Both the position numbers and the translations under genes were made by a program. Below the pieces are notes generated by a model. That model was not told where the DNA came from. It searched no databases and saw only the letters and a program-made list of their open reading frames with translations. DNA of 38,108 nucleotides from Deltaproteobacteria bacterium (GTDB lineage: Bacteria; Myxococcota_A; Polyangia; Polyangiales; Ga0077539). The stretch lies in the NCBI GenBank assembly GCA_947477565.1, contig CANJUR010000045.1, forward strand, positions 1-38,108. The letters are read 5' to 3'. Positions 1 through 8,098 of the stretch are shown here, piece after piece (the stretch's first letter is position 1; every line of letters starts with the position of its first letter).

Positions 1-19
1 CGCCGCCCCGGCCCGCCGG

Positions 20-168
20 GCCGCGTGCTGAAGCCCACGGCACCCCCGCGAAAGCCCGCAGCGGGCTCCATCCCGGGTCCCACGGGGCAGCGCTTCTCCA
101 TCGGGACATTGTAGGAGCCCCGGTCTGCCCCGGGCTTCCACACCGTGCCGTGTGCTTCAGCACGCGGC
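20..168. repeat. 24-bp inverted repeat pair, 101 bp apart
   Basis: The arm at 20-43 and the arm at 145-168 are reverse complements at 23 of 24 positions. The core of the left arm reads GCGTGCTGAAGC and that of the right arm GCTTCAGCACGC. The 101-bp interior is GC-rich and has further short matches to the arms (AAGCCC/GGGCTT type). The size (149 bp overall) and terminal inverted repeats resemble a miniature inverted-repeat element, but I see no clear target-site duplication. The arms could instead be paired regulator sites or part of a structured RNA. The stretch 1-299 contains no gene I can support. Confidence 0.55.
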
Positions 169-299
169 GCAGCGGGCCGAGGCGACGTACTCCGAACCTC
201 AGCGACGGGAGCCGACGCTCCATCGTCGTGCGATCGCCACGATGGACGCCGCCCGACCCTCGCATCGAGCACCGCAGCGAGCGCGGTTTCCCCTCCAGC

Positions 300-459
300 G
301 CCTCCGAGACACGGGAGAGCGCCTCCGAGACACCGGGGAGCGCGTGCGAGACACCTGGGAGCGTGTTCGAGACAAGGGGGAGCGTGTGCGAGACATGGGG
401 GAGCGCGTGCGAGACACGGGGGAGCGCGTGCGAGACACGGGGGAGCGTGTGCGAGACAG
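300..459. repeat. 21-bp direct tandem repeat, about 7.6 copies
   Basis: Seven full 21-bp units start at 300, 321, 342, 363, 384, 405 and 426, and a partial unit starts at 447. Every unit shares the core CGAGACA followed by a G-rich stretch ending in GAGC. Because 21 is a multiple of three, all forward frames stay open and each encodes a 7-residue repeat. One frame (152-568, GTG start) reads ERVRDTG-type heptads, and several of its unit-to-unit differences are synonymous. The repeat ends about 50 bp before the ATG of the gene at 508, so it lies in that gene's leader. Confidence 0.85.
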
Positions 460-507
460 TCCCCCGGTCACAGACCTGCGAGCGCGCACCACCCGAGGAG
501 AAGAGCG

Positions 508-1389
508 ATGGCGAATTCGGACAAGAAGAAGAAGCCGACAGCGAAGAAGAGCGGGAAGCCGACGGTGAAGAAGGCGGCGCCCTCGCTGAAGGCCGAGAAC
601 AAGACGATCGACTGGATGGAGAAGGCGCAGGAGGTGTCGGCGACGCGGCGGTGGTCGGTGCCGTGGTTTGTTCTGATGCAGGAGGCCGCGACGGCGAGCG
701 CCTTCGTGGACAAGCACTGGAAGCGATGGCGACCGGTGGGGAAAAACACCACGGCCGTTCCGGGGCTGGAGAGCGTCGCGAAGCAGTTGTCCGCGGGCGT
801 GGCCGACGATCTGCGCGAACTTCAGGCCCTGGCGCAGGCGGCGCAGCAGGAGTTTCTGGCGCACACGCGGCCGAAGGCAGGGGATGACCCGAGGGCGCGC
901 GCGAACTTCGTACTCGGCGAGATCACCGCGGCGCTGGAGTTCCTTTTCGATGACGGGGTGGAGGACGCGCGGGACGAGCAGCTCGCCGCGGTCGTGCACG
1001 CTCACGCCGAGGACGGCGACTCCAACGCCGCGGTCGCCAGCGCCCTCGAGGACTACGCCGGCCTCGCCCGCGCGCACCGCGCCGAACTCGACGGCCTCGG
1101 AGGCTTCGACGTCGGGGTCTTCAAGGAGGTCGGCGCGCTGGTGAACGCGCTTCGGCAACCGACTCCCGGCAGCGCGACGCCGCGATCGCCGGAGGCAATT
1201 GCGGCCCTCGATCGGCGCAACCGCCTCGGCAACCTGATCGTCGAACGCATCGTTCGGGTACGCAGCGCAGCGCGGTTCGTGTTTCGCGCGCGGCCGGACA
1301 TCATCCGTGAGGTGACGAGCTCGTACCTCCGCCGCCACCGCGCTGCGGCGCGCCGGGCCGCTGCGAAGTCCACCGCTCCCACCGCCTGA
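508..1389 (+). CDS. hypothetical protein with Lys-rich N-terminal tail
   Basis: This 293-residue protein has no function I recognise. The open frame extends upstream to 145, but the ATG at 508 is preferred. It has GAGGAG at 495-500 just upstream, and the upstream extension would only translate the 21-bp DNA repeat. Residues 1-30 are Lys/Ala/Pro-rich (KKKKPTAKKSGKPTVKKAAP), like histone H1-type or AlgP-type nucleic-acid-binding tails. The rest looks mainly alpha-helical and ends in another basic stretch (RRHRAAARRAAAKS). No signal peptide or membrane segment is visible, so it is probably cytoplasmic. Non-specific DNA or polyanion binding is a guess from the charge alone. It has its own leader and is about 100 bp from the next gene. 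Confidence 0.75.
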   Translation: MANSDKKKKPTAKKSGKPTVKKAAPSLKAENKTIDWMEKAQEVSATRRWSVPWFVLMQEAATASAFVDKHWKRWRPVGKNTTAVPGLESVAKQLSAGVADDLRELQALAQAAQQEFLAHTRPKAGDDPRARANFVLGEITAALEFLFDDGVEDARDEQLAAVVHAHAEDGDSNAAVASALEDYAGLARAHRAELDGLGGFDVGVFKEVGALVNALRQPTPGSATPRSPEAIAALDRRNRLGNLIVERIVRVRSAARFVFRARPDIIREVTSSYLRRHRAAARRAAAKSTAPTA

Positions 1390-1489
1390 GTCGGCCGTCA
1401 GCGCGGGAGGAATCTCCGCGGTGACGACGCCCGGCACCCCATGAGACAGTTTGCCCTGTTTACACGTCTACGGAGGCAATGGCGCACCT

Positions 1490-4369
1490 ATGAGTCGACG
1501 CGATTTTCGGGCGATTGCCCTCATTCCGATGGTGGTGCTCGCGATGGTCGCGGGCTGTTCCGATGATTCGATCTCAGGGGTCGTCGAAACCGATGCCGGG
1601 GGTGGCCTGGACACCGGTCGCACCGACCTCGGGGGCGCCGACACCGCCGGCAACGACGCCACCCTGGACGCCCCGATGGACGTGCGGGCGGACACGGGTC
1701 CGTTTCACTGCGGCGTCGATGGCGATTGTCTTGGCAACGCGGGCGGTCCGGTCTGCGAGGTCGCGAGCGGCCGCTGCATCGGCTGTCGGCTCTCCCCGGA
1801 CACCTGCCCCGCGGACCAGCACTGCGACGGCGCCTCGGCGCGCTGCGTGAGCGGCTGTCGCGCCGATGAGGGCTGCCGCACCGGCGACGCCGGCACCGGC
1901 GGACAGAGATGCGACACCAGTTCCCACAGTTGCGTGCAGTGCGTCACCGACGACCACTGCCCCACCGGCAACCTCTGCGTGGGCAACCTCTGCGTGACCG
2001 GCTGCACCGACACCCGCGGCTGTCCGGGCGGGCAGTCGTGCTGCAGCGGCGCTTGCGTGGACACCACCACCAACCTGGCCAACTGCGGCCGATGCGACTC
2101 GCGCTGTACCGCCACCAACGCCGCGCCTGCGTGCCGCAACAGCGTGTGCGCGATCGGGGCGTGCACGGTCCCCTACGGCGACTGCGACTCCATGGCCGGC
2201 AACGGCTGCGAGACCAACACCTTCACCGACGTCTTCCACTGCGGGGCGTGCGGTCGCCCCTGCGAGGCGCGCGCGCACTCGACCAGCGCATGCAGCGCCG
2301 GGACGTGCGCGTACACCTGCGAGGCCGGGTTTAGCGACTGCGACGGCAACCCGACCAACGGGTGCGAGACCAACACCGCCGGCAGCGCCACCAACTGCGG
2401 CGCTTGCGGGGCGGTCTGCATGCCCCCGCGCGGAGTCGGCGCGTGCATGGCCGGGCGATGCGTGGTGACGGCGTGCGCGGCGGGCTACGGCGACTGCAAC
2501 GCCAACGCGGCGGACGGCTGCGAGACCAACACCAACACCACCACGGACCACTGCGGCGCCTGCGGAAACGTCTGCGCCTCGAACACCAACGCCGCCGCGG
2601 CGTGCGTGGGCGCGGCATGCGTGACGTTCTGCGTGACGGGGTTTCTCGACTGCGACGGGAGCGACGCGACGGGCTGCGAGGTCAACGTTCGCACCGACCT
2701 CGGCAACTGTGGCGCCTGTGGCCGCGCGTGCACCACGGCCAACGCGACGCCGTCCTGCATGGCGTCGCGGTGCCTCGTGGCGAGCTGCAACGCCGGCTTC
2801 GCCAACTGCGACGGGACCGCGGCCAACGGCTGCGAGATCGACACCCGGTCCGACGCCCTGAACTGCGGTGGATGCGCGATTCGCTGCCCGGTGGGCCTCA
2901 ACCAGATCGCGTCGTGCAGCGCGACGGTGTGCGGGCTCGCGTGCGCGCCGACGTACGTCGACCTGGACCGAACCCCCAGCAACGGCTGCGAGTGCCGCAA
3001 CACCGACCCTGACCTCCCCGACGACGGCTTCGCGGACACCAACTGCGACGGCATCGACGGCAACGCGGCGCGGGCGATCTTCGTGGCGCCGGGCGGCAAC
3101 GACGGCAACGCCGGAACGCGCGACGCGCCCAAGCGCACGATTCAGGCGGGCATCACGGCGGCGACGGCCTCGCGCTTCGGGGTCTACATCGCGGCCGGCA
3201 CCTACGGCGAGTCGATCACGCTGGCTGCGGGCGTGAGCCTCTACGGTGGATACAGCGCTGTGGACTGGTCGCGGAGCGCGAGCAACATCACGATCATCGC
3301 GGGCGGGACGACGGCGGTCTTCGCCCGGGTCAACGAGGCGGTGGAACTTCAGTTGCTGACCATTACCTCCGCCGACGCGACGGTCGCGGGGCAGAGCAGC
3401 TACGGCGTTCGCATCGTGGCGTCTGGCGCGCAGGTCAGCCTTCGGTCGGTGACTGTACGCGCGGGCAGCGGCGCAGCCGGAGCGTCAGGCACCGCCGGAG
3501 CTACAGGCGCCGGCGGCGGGAGCGCCTCGGGCACCGGCGGTGGCGGGTCGTCGTGCGGCGCGCAGGGAGGCCCCGGCGGCGCTGCAGTGACCGGCACGAG
3601 AGACGGCAACCCGGGCGGCGCCGGTGGCACGCCGCAGGGCGGAGGCGGAGGCGGCGGCGGCAGCGCAGGCGGCGGCTGCGGCAACACGCGCAACGGCGCA
3701 AGCGCACCGGACTCGGCGGTCCCTGGGCGGGGTGGTCCTGTGGGCGCGCCGGGCGCGGCTGCGGGCGCGGTGGGCAGCGTGGCGTCGAGCGACGGTACCT
3801 ACAGCCCGACGAGCGGCGGCGGCGGCGGCGCGGGCTCGCCGGGCGGCGGCGGCGGCGGCGGCGGCGCAGGCGGCGGCGATGCGCGGTACACCGGATTCTT
3901 CAACTGCACCAATCAGACAAGCGGCTACGGCGGCGGCGGCGGTGCGGGCGGCTGCGGCGGCGGTGGCGGAACCGGCGGTTCGAGCGGCGGCGGCAGCTTC
4001 GCGGTGATGTCGCACTCCAGCGTGGTGCGCATCGAGAACAGCATCCTCGCGACTGCCATCGGCGGCGCGGGCGGGCGAGGCGGCGATGGCGGCCCCCCCG
4101 GCGGCGCAGGAAGCGGCACCGGCGGCGGTGGAGGCGGCGGCACCGCAGGCAACGGAGCGCGGGGGCGCGATGGCGCGTCCGGTGGCGCAGGCGGCGGTGG
4201 CGCGGGCGGCGTGGGTGGTCCCTCCGTGTGCGTGTACTACGTCGGAACCGCTCCGACGCAGTCTGCCGTGTTGTGCACTCGGGTCGGCGGCGGTGCCGCC
4301 GGGGTCGGTGGCTCGGGCGGGGCCCCGGCGGGGTCTACGGGGATTTCCGTCGATACCCGCGGCGGCTGA
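1490..4369 (+). CDS. surface lipoprotein: Cys-rich repeats, beta-helix-like domain, Gly-rich tail
   Basis: This 959-residue exported protein is probably lipid-anchored. The ATG at 1490 starts a signal peptide ending in a lipobox (VAGC, Cys23); GGAGG lies at 1472-1476, somewhat far upstream. An in-frame TTG at 1451 is less likely because it would add residues before the signal peptide. Residues about 72-505 are Cys-rich. They include six units of the NCGACGxxC type, most preceded by GCETNT-like segments, a repeat common in myxobacterial secreted proteins. Residues about 528-660 resemble the start of a DUF1565/pectate-lyase-like right-handed beta helix (IFVAPGGNDGNAGT, then YIAAGTYGESI). Residues about 664-913 are extreme Gly-rich low complexity. 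A structural or adhesive surface role is inferred; no catalytic motif is visible. The gene appears monocistronic or lightly linked to the gene at 4420. Confidence 0.85.
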   Translation: MSRRDFRAIALIPMVVLAMVAGCSDDSISGVVETDAGGGLDTGRTDLGGADTAGNDATLDAPMDVRADTGPFHCGVDGDCLGNAGGPVCEVASGRCIGCRLSPDTCPADQHCDGASARCVSGCRADEGCRTGDAGTGGQRCDTSSHSCVQCVTDDHCPTGNLCVGNLCVTGCTDTRGCPGGQSCCSGACVDTTTNLANCGRCDSRCTATNAAPACRNSVCAIGACTVPYGDCDSMAGNGCETNTFTDVFHCGACGRPCEARAHSTSACSAGTCAYTCEAGFSDCDGNPTNGCETNTAGSATNCGACGAVCMPPRGVGACMAGRCVVTACAAGYGDCNANAADGCETNTNTTTDHCGACGNVCASNTNAAAACVGAACVTFCVTGFLDCDGSDATGCEVNVRTDLGNCGACGRACTTANATPSCMASRCLVASCNAGFANCDGTAANGCEIDTRSDALNCGGCAIRCPVGLNQIASCSATVCGLACAPTYVDLDRTPSNGCECRNTDPDLPDDGFADTNCDGIDGNAARAIFVAPGGNDGNAGTRDAPKRTIQAGITAATASRFGVYIAAGTYGESITLAAGVSLYGGYSAVDWSRSASNITIIAGGTTAVFARVNEAVELQLLTITSADATVAGQSSYGVRIVASGAQVSLRSVTVRAGSGAAGASGTAGATGAGGGSASGTGGGGSSCGAQGGPGGAAVTGTRDGNPGGAGGTPQGGGGGGGGSAGGGCGNTRNGASAPDSAVPGRGGPVGAPGAAAGAVGSVASSDGTYSPTSGGGGGAGSPGGGGGGGGAGGGDARYTGFFNCTNQTSGYGGGGGAGGCGGGGGTGGSSGGGSFAVMSHSSVVRIENSILATAIGGAGGRGGDGGPPGGAGSGTGGGGGGGTAGNGARGRDGASGGAGGGGAGGVGGPSVCVYYVGTAPTQSAVLCTRVGGGAAGVGGSGGAPAGSTGISVDTRGG

Positions 4370-4419
4370 GTTGAAGTCCGTGTTGCGACGCGCGGTGGTG
4401 TCCTTCACCCTCGCGCGTC

Positions 4420-7308
4420 GTGACTGAGGGCAACGATCCATCTCGCGACGCCTGGCTGGAAGTCAGCCCCAACGCGCCCGAGCCAGCACCGGTTCTTTCC
4501 TCTCCGGAGCCGCCCACGTCGTGGCTCCAACCCGACTCCACCGAAGCTTCCCCGGTATCTGGCCGCAAGAAGGCCAGGGCCACCGAGCGCGCTGCCCCCA
4601 CCGCCGCGCAAGACGCAGCCTCGCTCGCGATCGTCGCCGCCCTCCAGCGTGATCTTCCCTTGATGGCCGCGCTCTGGCCGAACGTGCGGCCGGCGGAGTT
4701 GCTCCGATCGCCGCCGCCGATCGAAGCGTTCCAGGCGCGCTGCGATTTCGCCCGCCGGGCCATCGACGCCGTCGGTCGCCGCGATGCCGATGCGCGCGCG
4801 CAGGCCGAGCTTGCGCAGCGGCGATTGGGCGATCAGCTCACCCGGCTGGGGCAGCGCGGCGCTCCGCTCGAGGCCGCCCTCGCGCACCTCGAAGAGATGC
4901 AGGCGAGCGAGCTTCTCGACGCAGTGCGCACGCTCTTTCGCGACCAGCGCACCCTCTTCGCCGGGGACGTCGCGCGGGTCGATGCGGCCGCGGTGGAGGT
5001 CGGCATCACCCCGACGCGGGCCCGGGAGATCCTGACCGGCGCGGGCTTCGCGCTGCAGTCCGTCGAGGCCCAGCCGTGGTCGCCGTTCGCGCAGCTTCCG
5101 GGCGCGCCTGCCACGATGGATCAGCTCGCCGTCGCCCTCATCGCCCACCCCGCGCAGGCCATCGATCTGCTGCGCCGGGGTGTCGTGATCGAGTGGCTGC
5201 GCGCCAACGGGGCGAGCCCACTGGTCCTCGAGCGGTCACGCGAGGCGCGGCAGTCCGCCGAGCGCGGGGCGTCTCCGATGCTCGCGGTGCACCTGCAGAC
5301 GTGGGCGCTCGGCCGCCGTGAACTGCGTCTCGGCGCGGTCGCCGTGCCCAGCCCGGACTCCCTCGGTTCTCTTGTGCGCGACGGTGCGGTCTCCCTCGAC
5401 GAGCTTGCCACCGCGGCGCGCGAAGGCCTGCTCGCAACCTGGCTGCGCCTCGCCGGGTGGATCGTCGCTGCCGGAGCGGCGGACCTCGTCGCCCGCCACG
5501 AGCCGAGCGGCCTGCGTCGCCTTGCGTGGTCGCTCGGGGAGCCTCTGTACCTCGGCCCCGCGGCCATCACGGACGTCTCTTCGCTCGCCCGCATGGTGCT
5601 TGCGCAGCCGACGCTCCGCGACGCGCTCCCGCCGCTGCTGGCCTCCGGGGATCTCGTTGCATGGATGGAGTCGCTCCCCCTGGCGCGCCGCGACGACCGC
5701 TGGCTCGACGCCTTGCGCCGCAGCCACGACGACCCGCAGCAGCGCGGCGACACGCTGGCGTTTTGGACGGGCGCGTACGCCCTCACCCGCACGCCGTCGC
5801 TGGACGTCGTCGATCGCCGCGGCGAGGTGCACAGCTTCTCCACCGTGCAGATGCTCACGGTGACCGCCGAACTCGCCAGGACCTGGGACGGCCTGAAGCG
5901 CTGTTACCGCAGTGGAGAGTTGATCGCCTGGGTGCGCACGCACCACCCCGACCTGGCCCTGCCCTCTCTTCCGCGGCCGCCGCTGGAGGATGAGGCCGAA
6001 CTCAATGAGTTTCTGTGGTCCCTCGGGCACCACGGACTGGTGCTCGAGTGGGGCGACCACGACCTTGCGATCAGCGCGCCGACAGACCTTGTGCGGGCTT
6101 ACCGCGACGACTGGCGCAGCCTCGAGGCGCTGCTCTCGCGCGGGCACGTCTTCGGGTGGCTCACGCGTTTCCACGGCGACCGGATGCTCGTCCCGCGCGA
6201 CGCCGAGGGCGCCGGCCTCTCCGTGGCCGAGACCGTGGAGGCACTGCGAGCAGAACTCCCGCACCTCCCGTCAGGCTTCGGGGCGCTGAAGATCGCGCTG
6301 CTCTGCGGCCTCCGCGCACTGCCGACGGACCCTTGCCGCCCGGGCGATGATGCAACCGTCGAAGGTTTCGTAGACATCACGATGAAGCCCGATGGCGACG
6401 CGCACGCCTGGGATCCGCTGCGCGCCCACGTCCTCCACGGTACCGCGCTGCTCTGGGTGGCGCTCGATCCGCGCGTGCGCCGTCCGGTCACCCGCTCTCT
6501 CCTCCACGCTGCATTCGCGGCCTGGAACCCCAGTGCCGATCAGGTCGAGCACAGCGCGCGCGTCATGACAGGACTCTCGCGGAACTTCGGCCGCCCGCTC
6601 CCCTCGCCCGCCCTCCAGGCGCGGCTCGCGCAGACCGCGGACGTGGGGCAGCGCTCGGTGGACATGTCCCGCGCGCTCATCGACGCACGGCGGGGTCGGC
6701 GATGGCTCGGCGCGCTGGCGGCGCTGTTCTTCGTGGCGCTCTGCGCGATGGGGCTGCGGCTGGTGCGCCCCGCGGCCGGGGTCGGCACACAGGATCCGGG
6801 CCCCGACGGCGACGCGCTGGTGCGGCTGCGGGTCGAAGTGACCATTCCCCGCGCGCAGCTCCAACACCCCTGGGATCTCGACGGAAGCGGCCCAGAACTC
6901 CACCTGGCGCTGCAGACCCGCGACGGCCCGGTGGAGGTCGGCCCATGCGTCCCCGACCACGAGTGCGCTCAGACCTTTGACAACGTGCGCCTCGCCGCCA
7001 ACACGCCGCTGCAACTACTGCTCGACGAGGACGACCTCCTCACCCGCGAGCTTGTCGGCCGCATCTGGCTGCGCTGGCAGGGCGGTCGGCAGGAGACCCT
7101 CCGGAGCGTCGTTGGCCCCTGCGTTGTGCAGGTCGAGGTTCGCCGTGTGCTCCAGCTACCGACGCCGAGCCCACCGGCGCACGCCCCGCCCGCCCCACCC
7201 CTCCGCGTCGATGCCGGGGCCCCGCCGACCGAGCGACCCCGCCGTCCCGTCCGTGCGCCCCGTCGCCTCGTCGCCCAACCCGTGGACCTCAAGTGGAGCA
7301 CCCGATAA
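4420..7308 (+). CDS. membrane-anchored protein with six G-x-(L/V)-x2-W repeats and C-terminal extracytoplasmic domain
   Basis: This 962-residue protein belongs to no family I can name with confidence. The GTG at 4420 is the first start in the frame and has no clear Shine-Dalgarno, so the true start could lie further in. The long N-terminal part (1-755) is helical. It carries a recurring short motif in which a Gly is followed by an aliphatic pair and a Trp: Trp259, 341, 415, 504, 544 and 580 (examples GDLVAWM, GELIAWV, GHVFGWL). A single membrane segment spans about 762-784 (WLGALAALFFVALCAMGLRLV minus the ends). Residues about 800-915 form a compact domain with a C2-like LLDEDDLLTRELVG stretch, and the tail is Pro-rich. 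Topology is probably N-in with the C-terminal domain in the periplasm. The G-x-L-x2-W repeat suggests a protein-protein scaffold; that is inference. Confidence 0.8.
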   Translation: MTEGNDPSRDAWLEVSPNAPEPAPVLSSPEPPTSWLQPDSTEASPVSGRKKARATERAAPTAAQDAASLAIVAALQRDLPLMAALWPNVRPAELLRSPPPIEAFQARCDFARRAIDAVGRRDADARAQAELAQRRLGDQLTRLGQRGAPLEAALAHLEEMQASELLDAVRTLFRDQRTLFAGDVARVDAAAVEVGITPTRAREILTGAGFALQSVEAQPWSPFAQLPGAPATMDQLAVALIAHPAQAIDLLRRGVVIEWLRANGASPLVLERSREARQSAERGASPMLAVHLQTWALGRRELRLGAVAVPSPDSLGSLVRDGAVSLDELATAAREGLLATWLRLAGWIVAAGAADLVARHEPSGLRRLAWSLGEPLYLGPAAITDVSSLARMVLAQPTLRDALPPLLASGDLVAWMESLPLARRDDRWLDALRRSHDDPQQRGDTLAFWTGAYALTRTPSLDVVDRRGEVHSFSTVQMLTVTAELARTWDGLKRCYRSGELIAWVRTHHPDLALPSLPRPPLEDEAELNEFLWSLGHHGLVLEWGDHDLAISAPTDLVRAYRDDWRSLEALLSRGHVFGWLTRFHGDRMLVPRDAEGAGLSVAETVEALRAELPHLPSGFGALKIALLCGLRALPTDPCRPGDDATVEGFVDITMKPDGDAHAWDPLRAHVLHGTALLWVALDPRVRRPVTRSLLHAAFAAWNPSADQVEHSARVMTGLSRNFGRPLPSPALQARLAQTADVGQRSVDMSRALIDARRGRRWLGALAALFFVALCAMGLRLVRPAAGVGTQDPGPDGDALVRLRVEVTIPRAQLQHPWDLDGSGPELHLALQTRDGPVEVGPCVPDHECAQTFDNVRLAANTPLQLLLDEDDLLTRELVGRIWLRWQGGRQETLRSVVGPCVVQVEVRRVLQLPTPSPPAHAPPAPPLRVDAGAPPTERPRRPVRAPRRLVAQPVDLKWSTR

Positions 7309-7381
7309 CCCCTCCGCTGCCCCGATACCGTTGTACCCTCCAGGGCCGCAAAAACCTCGTCGGGAGTTCTTCACTAGCCCC

Positions 7382-8098
7382 ATGACCAGCCGCCTCGAGA
7401 TCCTGGCCGCTGCCACCGCGCGCACCCTCGCGATCAGCTTTCCTACGGTGTTCGACCAACTGTGCGGTCGCACCAGCATGGACGCGTGTGACCTTCGACT
7501 GAGGGACTGGTCGCGCGGGCTCCTCGACGACGTCGGCATCCGCATCGAGGCGCACGGCACCGAGCATCTGAGCCCGCGAACGCCGATGATCGTGATGTCC
7601 AACCACCAGTCGCTCTACGACATCCCGGTGATCTTCCAGGTGATCGAGCAGCGCCTGCGCATGGTCACCAAGATCGAGCTTGCACAAGTGCCCGTCTGGG
7701 GCGCTGCGATGCGTGCGTCGGGCTTCATCTTCGTCGATCGTCGCAACCGCGAGGCCGCCATCCGCAGCCTCCGCGAGGCGCGGGCAAAGCTCGATGATGG
7801 CGTGCTCGTCTGGATCGCACCGGAAGGCACCCGCAGCCGCGACGGATCTCTCCTGCCCTTCAAGAAGGGCGGCTTCGTGCTCGCAGAAGAAATGAACGTC
7901 CCGGTGCTCCCGATCTCCATCCACGGCACCTCGGCGATTCTCCCTGCGCGCACCTGGGACCTCCACCGCGACCAGGCCGTGCGCGTCACCATCCATCCGC
8001 GCATGCGCCGCGCGGACTACGCCACCCGCGAGGACTTCATGGCCGCCGTGCGCGACACCATCGGCTCCGGACTCGGGGCGCAACCGCCCGCGCGATGA
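7382..8098 (+). CDS. 1-acyl-sn-glycerol-3-phosphate acyltransferase (PlsC family)
   Basis: The 238-residue product would transfer an acyl chain to lysophosphatidic acid at the inner membrane, making phosphatidic acid for phospholipid synthesis. All four family motifs are present. NHQSLYD (74-80) is the catalytic NHxxxxD box, FVDRRNR lies at 117-123, EGTRS at 148-152, and the VPVLPISI block lies downstream. Length matches the family (about 240). The ATG at 7382 was chosen because it begins the conserved part; the open frame extends further upstream into the preceding gene but encodes only Pro-rich shadow sequence. The stop overlaps the start of the next gene by 4 nt (ATGA), so it is probably co-translated with the helicase-nuclease genes. 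Exact acyl acceptor is unproven. Confidence 0.92.
   Translation: MTSRLEILAAATARTLAISFPTVFDQLCGRTSMDACDLRLRDWSRGLLDDVGIRIEAHGTEHLSPRTPMIVMSNHQSLYDIPVIFQVIEQRLRMVTKIELAQVPVWGAAMRASGFIFVDRRNREAAIRSLREARAKLDDGVLVWIAPEGTRSRDGSLLPFKKGGFVLAEEMNVPVLPISIHGTSAILPARTWDLHRDQAVRVTIHPRMRRADYATREDFMAAVRDTIGSGLGAQPPAR

Noticed and set aside
300..459. Possible CRISPR array
   Set aside because: 21-bp units directly abut each other without spacers.
145..507. Upstream in-frame extension of the gene at 508
   Set aside because: It would translate the tandem repeat and the inverted-repeat arm, and lacks a ribosome site; the ATG at 508 has GAGGAG upstream.
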